Assembly (NCBI GenBank): GCA_944392125.1 | Contig: CALXVP010000013.1 | Coordinates: 1-39,029 of the forward strand | Source of the DNA: an uncultured Alphaproteobacteria bacterium | Lineage (GTDB): Bacteria > Pseudomonadota > Alphaproteobacteria > CAAHEQ01 > UBA3637 | Reading direction: 5' to 3' | Length of the DNA stretch: 39,029 nt | Shown here: one piece after another, positions 23,493 through 31,172 of the stretch | Position numbering within the stretch: position 1 is the first letter of the stretch | How the letters are laid out: each line of letters opens with the position of its first letter | Made by a program: the position numbers and the translations under genes | Notes under the pieces: generated by a model | Told to the model about the DNA's origin: nothing | The model's database searches: none | The model's input: the letters and a program-made list of their open reading frames with translations, nothing else

Positions 23493-23520
23493 CTTGAATT
23501 TACGGGAAGTCTGCCTATAT
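23493..23520 (+). promoter_or_regulatory. RpoH (heat-shock) promoter of htpG
   Basis: CTTG (23493-23496), 17 nt, CCTATAT (23514-23520) fits the alphaproteobacterial sigma-32 consensus CTTG-N17-CYTATNT. It lies 45 nt before the htpG start. Confidence 0.65.
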
Positions 23521-23565
23521 AAATATGCAGAAACGATAAAATCAACGGAAAGGATATAAACGAAT

Positions 23566-25461
23566 ATGTCAACAGAGAATAAAAAAACGACTGAATCATC
23601 GGCGAAAGAGACCACGCAGACGATGGAATTTAAAGCGGAAGTCAGCCGTGTATTGGATATTGTGATTCACTCGCTTTATTCAAATAACGAGATTTTTTTG
23701 CGGGAATTGGTTTCCAATGCGTCCGATGCCTGTGATAAACTCCGTTATGCGCTTTTAACGCACCCCGAACTTGCCTCAAAAACGGGCGAATTTAAAATAA
23801 TTATTACCCCCGACAAAGCAACCGATACGCTAACGATTACGGATAACGGTATCGGGATGGATAAAGAAGATTTAATCAATCACCTCGGCACGATAGCGCG
23901 CTCGGGCTCGGCCGAATTTATTAAAAATTTAACGGGTGATCGGCAAAAAGATATGGCACTGATCGGGCAATTCGGTGTCGGCTTTTATTCAGCATTTATG
24001 GTGGCTGATAAGGTAACGGTTCAAACCAAAAAGGCGGGAACGGATAAGGGGTATATTTGGGAGTCGGCGGGTGCCGGTTCATTTACCTTAAAGGAGGATG
24101 ATTCTCTGCCACTCGGCACCAGTGTGATTTTGCACTTAAAGAAAGAATCGGCGGAATATTTGGAACCGATTCGGATTCGCCATTTAATCCGCCAATACTC
24201 GGACCATATTTCATGGCCGATTATTTTGAAAGAGGGCACCAAAGAAGAAACAATCAACTCGGCAAGTGCTTTGTGGACACGCAACAAAGCCGATATTACC
24301 TTAGAGCAATATAAAGACTTTTATCAATCCGTTTCGCACGCTTTTGATGATCCGTGGCTCACACTGCATTATAAAGCGGAGGGCATTATTGATTATATTG
24401 CGTTGCTTTTCATTCCCTCAAAACCACCGTTTAATTTATTCCAACCCGATCGCAAATCCGGGATACAGTTATATGTCAACCGCGTTTTCATTTCGGACGA
24501 TATTCCCGAATTGATGCCGTTTTATTTACGGTTTGTAACAGGGGTTATTGATACAAATGATTTACCGTTAAACGTGAGTCGGGAAATGTTGCAAAAGACG
24601 CCTGTTTTAGCCAAAATCAAGAAAGGGATTGTAAAGCATATTTTATCGGAGTTAAAGAAACGCAGTGAGAAAAAAGAGGATTACAATAAATTCTGGGATA
24701 GTTTCGGCATTGTGTTTAAAGAGGGACTTTATGAGCCGAACGACGAACGGGAAGAAGTGGCAGAGTTGTGCCGTTTCCATGTGACGGGCTCGGAAAACTT
24801 AATCAGTTTTGCCGATTATGTTGCCAAGATGAAAAGCGGGCAAGAAAACATTTATTATCTTTCGGGCGCCGATTTAAATACATTGAAAAACAATCCGCAA
24901 TTAGAAGGATTTGAAGCGCGCGGAATTCCTGTTTTATTGTTGACCGACCCGATTGATGAATTTTGGGTGCAAACATATACATCTTATAAAGATAAGAAGA
25001 TTGTATCGGTAATGCACGCAAAGAACGATTTAGAAAAAATCGCGCTTGAAAAACCGCTGGAAGAAAGCAATCTGGATAAGGAAAAAACGGATAAGTTATT
25101 GGAACGCATTAAAACCGTATTAGGTGACAAAATCAGCAAGGTGCAATTAACCGACCGTCTGACCAAGAGTCCGATAGCGTTGATTACCCCCGAGGGGCAA
25201 ATGAGTTTGCATCTGGAAAGATTGATGAAAGCAAACGGACAACAAATTGCATTTAACAGTGAACGCATATTGGAAGTGAACCCGCGCCATCCGCTCATTC
25301 ATAAAATGGCTGATTTAATCAGCGAGGGAAAAGAGGAAACGCAAGTCAGCGATGCCATTAGTGTATTATATGATCAAACATTAATTGCGGAAGGCGAAGC
25401 ATTGCCGGATCCGGGGGCATTTACCGAGAAGCTCAATCGGTTTATTTTAACGGGGCTGTAA
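23566..25461 (+). CDS. htpG: Molecular chaperone HtpG (Hsp90)
   Basis: 631 aa, the usual length. The GHKL ATPase domain shows LRELVSNASDACDKLR, DNGIGM, GTIARSGS and GQFGVGFYS; the middle domain has the catalytic Arg loop (PLNVSREMLQ) and the C-terminal dimerisation domain ends at TGL. A general cytosolic chaperone for late folding. AAAGGAT lies before the ATG. It has its own heat-shock promoter and a terminator at 25499-25530. Confidence 0.97.
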   Translation: MSTENKKTTESSAKETTQTMEFKAEVSRVLDIVIHSLYSNNEIFLRELVSNASDACDKLRYALLTHPELASKTGEFKIIITPDKATDTLTITDNGIGMDKEDLINHLGTIARSGSAEFIKNLTGDRQKDMALIGQFGVGFYSAFMVADKVTVQTKKAGTDKGYIWESAGAGSFTLKEDDSLPLGTSVILHLKKESAEYLEPIRIRHLIRQYSDHISWPIILKEGTKEETINSASALWTRNKADITLEQYKDFYQSVSHAFDDPWLTLHYKAEGIIDYIALLFIPSKPPFNLFQPDRKSGIQLYVNRVFISDDIPELMPFYLRFVTGVIDTNDLPLNVSREMLQKTPVLAKIKKGIVKHILSELKKRSEKKEDYNKFWDSFGIVFKEGLYEPNDEREEVAELCRFHVTGSENLISFADYVAKMKSGQENIYYLSGADLNTLKNNPQLEGFEARGIPVLLLTDPIDEFWVQTYTSYKDKKIVSVMHAKNDLEKIALEKPLEESNLDKEKTDKLLERIKTVLGDKISKVQLTDRLTKSPIALITPEGQMSLHLERLMKANGQQIAFNSERILEVNPRHPLIHKMADLISEGKEETQVSDAISVLYDQTLIAEGEALPDPGAFTEKLNRFILTGL

Positions 25462-25498
25462 TTTTATCCAAGCCAGACAACCAATACATAATTAAAAC

Positions 25499-25530
25499 GG
25501 GTGCATTTTCTCAACAAAGGAGATGCACCC
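25499..25530 (+). terminator. Terminator of htpG
   Basis: GGGTGCAT-TTT-CTC, loop, GGAG-ATGCACCC followed by AAAATTTTTTT. It also insulates htpG from the invertible segment, and would stop leftward transcripts from it. Confidence 0.75.
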
Positions 25531-25569
25531 AAAATTTTTTTAATTTTATCAATCAGTAATTCAAATTAA

Positions 25570-25733
25570 CGTCTCAAAAAAACGGTCGTTTATTTGATAT
25601 ATTATTTTACGCTCGAACGAAAGTCAAGTAAAATTTTATAACAATTTGAAAAGTAAGAAGTTATTTATAAAATACATTTATTTAGGTAAACCTTTAAAAT
25701 CGTCCCAAAAAAAACGACCGTTTTTTTGAGACG
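25570..25733. repeat. Candidate invertible promoter segment (inverton)
   Basis: A perfect 22-bp inverted repeat: left arm 25570-25591 (starts CGTCTC, seven A, CGGTCG) and right arm 25712-25733 (its exact complement, ending GAGACG), with 120 bp between. The inner segment holds a near-consensus promoter pointing left, away from the gene at 25752. Inversion would place that promoter's -10 at about 25699-25704, giving a 40-nt leader for 25752. The right arm also pairs with CGTCCC...ACG at 25701-25716, so a third, imperfect copy of the site core is present. This is the design of the phase-variable promoters of gut bacteria flipped by serine or tyrosine recombinases. Confidence 0.75.
25599..25627 (-). 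promoter_or_regulatory. Strong promoter inside the inverton, facing left
   Basis: On the minus strand TTGACT (25622-25627), 17 nt, TAATAT (25599-25604). In the present orientation it fires towards the 3' end of htpG, so the 25752 gene is read here as OFF. A weaker rightward candidate (TTGAAA 25646-25651, 16 nt, TAAAAT 25668-25673) could give low basal expression. Confidence 0.65.
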
Positions 25734-25751
25734 AAAGAAAGGGAGAACCGT

Positions 25752-27740
25752 ATGAAAATCAATCAATTTTTCAAAAAAATACATCATTTTTCATTTAACA
25801 CCGCATATCGGCAAAATTCGCCTGATTGGCGTGCGACACAATCCGCCGAATACGGGCGGAGTATGGTAGAAATGCTGGGCGTGTTGGCGATTATCGGCGT
25901 GTTGTCCATAACGGCGATATGGGGATATCGGTATGCGATGACGATGTATCGGGCGAATGAAACGGTGCATGAAATCAATTTGCGGGCGTATGCAATCGCT
26001 CCGATTGCGGATAATAACACAACCGACCCCGAAAATCCCGAAATTGTGATGGAAATGGGGGAATATACGAATCTCGGGTATCCGATAGTGGCGTATTGGT
26101 TAGAAGACCCGAAATACTTTGAAATAGAAGTGCAGAATGTGCCGGTAGAAGAATGTAAGATGATTTTGCGGACGGAATGGACGTTGCCGATTATTATGAA
26201 AGTGGGGGATTTAGCCTACGACGGGAACACCAGTATCTGCGATGGATTGACGGAAGCAGGCGAGCCGACAACAACGGCAATCATGGTCTTCCAATACGGG
26301 GCGCACTTGGAAGACGATATGTTGCCATATCAAGAATGCTATAATGATGACGATTGTGCGAGTAAATGTGCAAGATGTTCGGCAGAGGGTGTGTGCGTGT
26401 CAATCTGCGGGAGTAATGAACGGTGCAGGCAAGACATATTGACGGGGAGTCAAGTCTGTTGCACGAGCGATAGATGGGCAGGGCCGTATTGTTGTCCGTC
26501 AACAATGAACGGCTATTGTTGCAATGTGGCAGGTGATCAATGTTGCCCGTGGTTTAAACCGCTGATTGACAAGAATGGCAACTGCTACACATGTGAAGAA
26601 GAAAACGGTGTAGACGTCACGGGCGTCAATGAGAACTGCAATGCTTGCCCAAACAGAGAAATATGGAATAATAAATGTATATTAAAATGCGAGGGAGATA
26701 TTAAAGACCATAATGGTAAATGCCATAGTTGCTATGAAAAAGATCCAATTCTGACCTGGTATTTTCCTCCCACATATTGCACCTCGTTCTGTCCAAATCG
26801 CATTGCCAACGGTTTCGCTAACTACTACTGTTCACTTCCCTGCGGTGAAGGCACTTTTACTGCTGATGATGGGAAATGCCACGATTGTGGTGAAGAAAGT
26901 GCGACTAAGGTTGTGCAAAAGACAACGGATTGTGAACAAAATTGTCCGAATAGAAAGCATGTTTCAGGCGTTTGCGTCTTATCTTGCGGAAAAAATCAAA
27001 TACGTGACAGGCAAGGTAAATGCCACAGTTGTGATGAAGAAGACCCAATTGACACGTGGTATATGCAACCCGAATATTGCTCTACAGAATGTCCGAATCG
27101 CATTGCTAATGGTGCACATAAATATTATTGCTCAATCCCATGTAAAGAAGGAACATTTACAGATAATAATGGTAAATGCCATGATTGTAAAGAAGAAAGC
27201 GCCATAAATGTTGTCCAAAGTACAACAGATTGTGAACAAAATTGCTCCAACAGAAAACATGTTTCAGGCGTTTGCGTCTTATCCTGCGGAAAAAATCAAA
27301 TACGTGACAGGCAAGGTAAATGCCACAGTTGTGATGAAGAAGACCCAATTGACACGTGGTATATGCAACCCGAATATTGCTCTTCAGAATGTCCGAATCG
27401 CATTGCTAATGGTGCACATAATTACGATTGTGCGTTGCCATGTCCTAATGGATCATTTTTTGGCGCTGATGGTAATAGTTATGAGTGTGAAATAGATAAA
27501 AACATAAGTGTTGAAAACGTATTGCACGATGGCTGTGAACGATGCCCGGATACTCGTGATAAATACAATAACTACTGCGTTCCGAAATGCCCGGCAGATG
27601 CGCCACTACGCGGTGCTGATAATAAGTGTTATCCGTGCGATACCAAAGAACGTGTGAATGTTCAGAATATGACAGATGCGTGTATGGAATGCTATGAAGA
27701 ACGCACGCTGGACGGAAATTATTGCGTCTTGAAAGAATAA
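25752..27740 (+). CDS. Prepilin-like Cys-rich surface protein
   Basis: 662 aa. A class III (prepilin peptidase) signal: YG35^R36SMVE40MLGVLAIIGVL, with Glu at position +5 and a long hydrophobic N-helix. A pilin-like head follows (to about 190), then about 450 residues of Cys-rich modules with C-x2-C and C-x3-C pairs, of the EGF/VSP-like kind (GKCHSC, NRIANG, CVLSCGKNQ recur). Two modules are almost identical at DNA level. Such a long Cys-rich C-terminus on a pilin stem suggests a surface adhesin or minor pilin tip. AAAGGGAGA precedes the ATG. Expression is probably phase variable through the segment 25570-25733. Confidence 0.85.
   Translation: MKINQFFKKIHHFSFNTAYRQNSPDWRATQSAEYGRSMVEMLGVLAIIGVLSITAIWGYRYAMTMYRANETVHEINLRAYAIAPIADNNTTDPENPEIVMEMGEYTNLGYPIVAYWLEDPKYFEIEVQNVPVEECKMILRTEWTLPIIMKVGDLAYDGNTSICDGLTEAGEPTTTAIMVFQYGAHLEDDMLPYQECYNDDDCASKCARCSAEGVCVSICGSNERCRQDILTGSQVCCTSDRWAGPYCCPSTMNGYCCNVAGDQCCPWFKPLIDKNGNCYTCEEENGVDVTGVNENCNACPNREIWNNKCILKCEGDIKDHNGKCHSCYEKDPILTWYFPPTYCTSFCPNRIANGFANYYCSLPCGEGTFTADDGKCHDCGEESATKVVQKTTDCEQNCPNRKHVSGVCVLSCGKNQIRDRQGKCHSCDEEDPIDTWYMQPEYCSTECPNRIANGAHKYYCSIPCKEGTFTDNNGKCHDCKEESAINVVQSTTDCEQNCSNRKHVSGVCVLSCGKNQIRDRQGKCHSCDEEDPIDTWYMQPEYCSSECPNRIANGAHNYDCALPCPNGSFFGADGNSYECEIDKNISVENVLHDGCERCPDTRDKYNNYCVPKCPADAPLRGADNKCYPCDTKERVNVQNMTDACMECYEERTLDGNYCVLKE
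26881..27480 (+). repeat. Two 300-bp tandem repeats in the Cys-rich gene
   Basis: 26881-27180 and 27181-27480 line up with an exact 300-nt offset; 27001-27060 and 27301-27360 are identical and 27061-27120 differs from its copy by one base. A more diverged third copy lies at about 26581-26880. The unit is 100 aa, in frame, so the array can grow or shrink without breaking the gene. Confidence 0.85.
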
Positions 27741-28124
27741 CCGCTCCGCACAAACGACTGTGCGTCGGCGCCATCTATCAGCACGACCGTTTGCGGGTAT
27801 CACAATATTGGCTTTCATCAATAGCGAAAAATACGCGCTCCTCTGCCTTGATAGCCACAACACTGTGTTTTGTCAATCGCGAGAAATACCCGAATGGTCG
27901 TGCGTATTCCATATAACACCGCCTCCCGAAGACGCAATGCTTTCAACGGCAACGCAGAGTCAATATCACAAGCACTCCCACCGCTTACCTCCACCGATAG
28001 CAACGCAAAACAAGGCATAGCATATATCCACCGTTTTATACCCACCTCTCACACCATACACACCACACCTACCACCCTATGCAAGTCGGCACGTTGATTT
28101 GAAAACGCAGGTATTTCGTTTGTT
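27741..28124. other. 384-nt gap, no gene recognised
   Basis: Between the convergent prepilin-like and Sel1 genes. It is GC-richer than the other spacers, and short open frames exist on both strands but none has a ribosome site or protein-like composition. No clear terminator with a U-tract is seen. Confidence 0.4.
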
Positions 28125-29516
28125 TTAAAAGAAATTCATCAATTCTTTTTTGTTGGCTTTGGCATTCTTTGTTTTATATTCCGTCAACAAATCATTTCCT
28201 TGTTTTTCTTCCTCAGGTGTCAATGAAGCCTCAACCACTTCCAAGGCATTTTGAATCGTCAGCTTCAAAGTATCTGCCGAATTTTCTTCCGCAATTTTAA
28301 GCCATGCATAGCATTGTCCGGGACGAGCGGCATCTACCCCCTCCCCTTCGCAATACGCTTTTGCCAACTGATACTGCGCATACGCATCGCCTGCTTCCGC
28401 GCCTTTCCGATACCAGTCAACAGCGCTCTTTTCGTTTTGGAACCGGCTACGCAATAAGTCGCCGTAATATGCATACACTTGTGTATCGCCTTTTTCAACA
28501 GCCGTATTCACGGCTTTTTCTATCGGCTCAAAATCTTTGGTAATACTGGCCTTTACAATTAAATCCGGCGTAATTCCCCATTTGCGTCCGTCGGTTAACA
28601 AAACCTCGCCTTGCGCCAACATGGCTTGCACGGATTCCGGATCATTAAATCCCGGAATAACCGGTGTGGGAATCAACAATAAATCAGATTTCGGCACGGA
28701 ATTTTCGGGAGCAACGGGTCGCCACTCACGCGCACTGCGTTGTTTGGCCAATAACACATCCCTTTTCTTAATTTTCTTTTCAACTTCGTTTCGTTTGGCA
28801 CGCGCCCATTCGCCTACATCATCGGAATTATAAGCCGCAATAATACTTAACCACGCATACGCTTCGGGCAAATTCCGTATGGCCGGCTCACTTATCCGAC
28901 CGAGTGCCAATTCTTTTTGCGCCAACACGTATCCTTGCCGTGCCGCCCGCGACATCCACTTTAAACCGTTTTCATAATCTTGCGGAGCCCCTTTACCCGA
29001 AAAATAAAGCCGTGCCACGTTAAATTGCGATTTGGCATCACCCTTTAACGCCCCCATCAAATAAAATCCGAACGCGCTTTTATAATCTTTCGTTACATTA
29101 TTGCCCTGCTCATACATTTCGCCCAACTGATTGAGGGCATTTGCCTGTCCGGCATAGGCAGCCCGTTTTAAGTATTTCAATCCGGTTTGAAAGCGCTCAT
29201 CATTTTTATCTTTTGCCTCAGCCAACAACATCTCCGCCAATTCATACGCGGCATCAATATTATACGCTTTTTCGGCTTTTTGATAATACTCAACGGCGCG
29301 TTGCTCATCTTTTTCCACGCCCAACCCTTGCGCATACATCTTTCCGAGATAATAATAAGCAGTTGCATCACCCTCATCTGCCAAATACGAAAATTCGGAA
29401 AACGCTTGATCATATCGTTTAATTTCAAACGCCGTTAATGCCTCGCTGAGGCCCGCAAAAGCGGCCGTGCTGATCAGTAATGCACCGCATATTGTGCCGA
29501 ATAAAACCGTTTTCAT
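28125..29516 (-). CDS. Periplasmic Sel1-repeat protein
   Basis: 463 aa with a signal peptide (ends AAFA-GL). At least five Sel1-like repeats: YYLGKMYAQGLGVEKDEQRA, LNQLGEMYEQGNNVTKDYKS, FNVARLYFSGKGAPQDYENG and, after a non-repeat middle (about 255-335), YAYYGDLLRS and YQLAKAYCEGEGVD. Sel1 proteins are alpha-solenoid scaffolds for protein-protein contacts, often in envelope signalling or, in host-associated bacteria, in host interaction. AAGGAG lies before the ATG. Partner unknown. Confidence 0.88.
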   Translation of the reverse strand: MKTVLFGTICGALLISTAAFAGLSEALTAFEIKRYDQAFSEFSYLADEGDATAYYYLGKMYAQGLGVEKDEQRAVEYYQKAEKAYNIDAAYELAEMLLAEAKDKNDERFQTGLKYLKRAAYAGQANALNQLGEMYEQGNNVTKDYKSAFGFYLMGALKGDAKSQFNVARLYFSGKGAPQDYENGLKWMSRAARQGYVLAQKELALGRISEPAIRNLPEAYAWLSIIAAYNSDDVGEWARAKRNEVEKKIKKRDVLLAKQRSAREWRPVAPENSVPKSDLLLIPTPVIPGFNDPESVQAMLAQGEVLLTDGRKWGITPDLIVKASITKDFEPIEKAVNTAVEKGDTQVYAYYGDLLRSRFQNEKSAVDWYRKGAEAGDAYAQYQLAKAYCEGEGVDAARPGQCYAWLKIAEENSADTLKLTIQNALEVVEASLTPEEEKQGNDLLTEYKTKNAKANKKELMNFF

Positions 29517-29632
29517 CTTTTTCTCCTTGGCTCCTTAATAACCTAACCACCTTTATTTGAATAATACCGTTGAAATAACTATACCATAAAAAAAACGGAT
29601 TGCAAACATTTTTCTTTTGCCGACAAAATAAG

Positions 29633-30529
29633 TTATGGCAAATAAGTGCGCGGATTGACCACTTTTGTTTTATAACGAATTTCAAAGTGCAACTGAGGTG
29701 TCGTAACGTTCCCCGTTTTCCCGACGGTTGCAATCGTTTGCCCTCTTTTCACTTTTTGACCTTTCTTCACGGTGATTTTATCATTATGCGCATACGCCGT
29801 CATCCACCCGTTGCTATGCCGAATTAAAATTAAATTACCATACCCCTTTAACTGATTCCCGGCATATCCCACCGTGCCCGCATCGGCGGCTTTGACGCTC
29901 GTGCCTTTCGGCGCCGAAATGTTAATGCCATCGTTTTGTTTATTCTTCGTTGTTGTTCCGAATGACGAAATAACTTTGCCTTTAACGGGCCACATAAAGC
30001 GCTTTTTGGCTTGTGATTTCGGCACGTAAACCGTTTTTTTCGTTGATACCGAACTTATCTTGGCGTGTGTGCTTTTTTGCGTTGAAGCCGTCTTTTTAAC
30101 GGCGGACGTTTTCTTTGAAGCACTCACACTGCCCGAAGAAGCATTGTTGACTTTTAACACCTGCCCCACATGAATGGTATACGGCTCTTTCAATGCATTC
30201 ATACGCGATAATGCACTGACACTCATATCATACCTGCGCGAAATACTGTATAATGTTTCCCCCTTTTTAACGGTATGCGTTTGCGGTTTGGGAATGCGCA
30301 ATTTTTGCCCCACATACAAGTTATAAGGTGCCCTCAAATGATTTTCTTTAATTAAATCACGCATCGGGATATTATTTTTACGCGCCAGGGAATAAAGGGT
30401 ATCGCCTTTATGAACGTAAAGGTATTCGCCATCGGAATGATAAGAGGAGGGTATCAACCCGATACCCCCGCACGCACTTAACCATAAGCACATACTTATC
30501 ACAACAAAAATTCGTTTTAATATACCCAT
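29633..30529 (-). CDS. nlpD: LysM/M23 lipoprotein, NlpD-like, catalytically degenerate
   Basis: 298 aa from the Met at 30529; an in-frame Met at 30586 would put 19 residues before the signal peptide. Lipobox LSAC (Cys20). Two LysM domains bind peptidoglycan (YVHKGDTLYSLARK and HTVKKGETLYSISRR), a Ser/Thr/Lys linker follows, then an M23/LytM domain. The zinc ligands are lost: HxGxD reads NDGIN and HxH reads QLH. That is the situation in NlpD/EnvC, which do not cut the wall but activate cell-division amidases. The symbol is given on architecture; orthology is not proven. Confidence 0.8.
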   Translation of the reverse strand: MGILKRIFVVISMCLWLSACGGIGLIPSSYHSDGEYLYVHKGDTLYSLARKNNIPMRDLIKENHLRAPYNLYVGQKLRIPKPQTHTVKKGETLYSISRRYDMSVSALSRMNALKEPYTIHVGQVLKVNNASSGSVSASKKTSAVKKTASTQKSTHAKISSVSTKKTVYVPKSQAKKRFMWPVKGKVISSFGTTTKNKQNDGINISAPKGTSVKAADAGTVGYAGNQLKGYGNLILIRHSNGWMTAYAHNDKITVKKGQKVKRGQTIATVGKTGNVTTPQLHFEIRYKTKVVNPRTYLP

Positions 30530-30699
30530 ATTGCTCTTTTTATACGCTCTTTCTTTAAAATGCAAGTTTTTTTCAATCAAATACAATCACAAATAAAAAA
30601 CACTTTAAAAAACGAAGGAGCAACATAAAAAGGTATTGCATTTCGGGAAGCCTTCTTGTATGATGAGCGGGTGATTTATTTTTATTGAAAGGGATTATT

Positions 30700-31167
30700 A
30701 TGAAAAAAATGATTTTGGCTACCGTTGCCGCTTTCGGTTTGACGATGTTTGTTGCCACGGCTCAAGCGCATGACAGCACGGGTTGCGGTCTCGGCAGTAT
30801 GGCATGGCGCGGGCAATCCGGTTTGATTCCGCAAGTGTTGGCTGTTACAACAAACGGCCTCTTCGGTTCTCAAACATTCGGTATTTCAACGGGAACTTCC
30901 GGTTGCGATCCGAACGGACGGATTACGGGCGGGACACAAAAAATGTTCTTAACATTTTTGGAAAACAATATGGAGCAATTTGCCTTTGATGCCTCACGCG
31001 GGGAAGGTGAAACACTTTACACGATTGCCGGTATTTTAAATGTGCCCGTATCGGAAGTGGCAAGCGTTTCAAAGGAACACTTTAACGAAATTTTCCCGTC
31101 GGACAACGTGGAAGTTGTTGCCGTTGCCGAAGAAATGTTGCACTTGTTGAACATTCAGACGGCATAA
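30700..31167 (+). CDS. DUF3015 family exported protein
   Basis: 155 aa from the ATG at 30700 (AAAGGG upstream). A signal peptide ends ATAQA-HD; the mature part begins STGCGLGSMAWRGQSGLIPQ and continues TTNGLFGSQTFGISTGTSGC, the typical DUF3015 pattern. Function unknown. The Lnb-like gene starts 5 nt after it; this gene pair is a recurring arrangement for DUF3015 and DUF4105 proteins, so they probably act together in the periplasm. Confidence 0.85.
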   Translation: MKKMILATVAAFGLTMFVATAQAHDSTGCGLGSMAWRGQSGLIPQVLAVTTNGLFGSQTFGISTGTSGCDPNGRITGGTQKMFLTFLENNMEQFAFDASRGEGETLYTIAGILNVPVSEVASVSKEHFNEIFPSDNVEVVAVAEEMLHLLNIQTA

Positions 31168-31172
31168 GTCGC

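Noticed and set aside
27818..28045. 75-codon minus-strand frame in the gap after the prepilin-like gene
   Set aside because: No ribosome site, and equally long frames exist in other phases of this GC-richer stretch.
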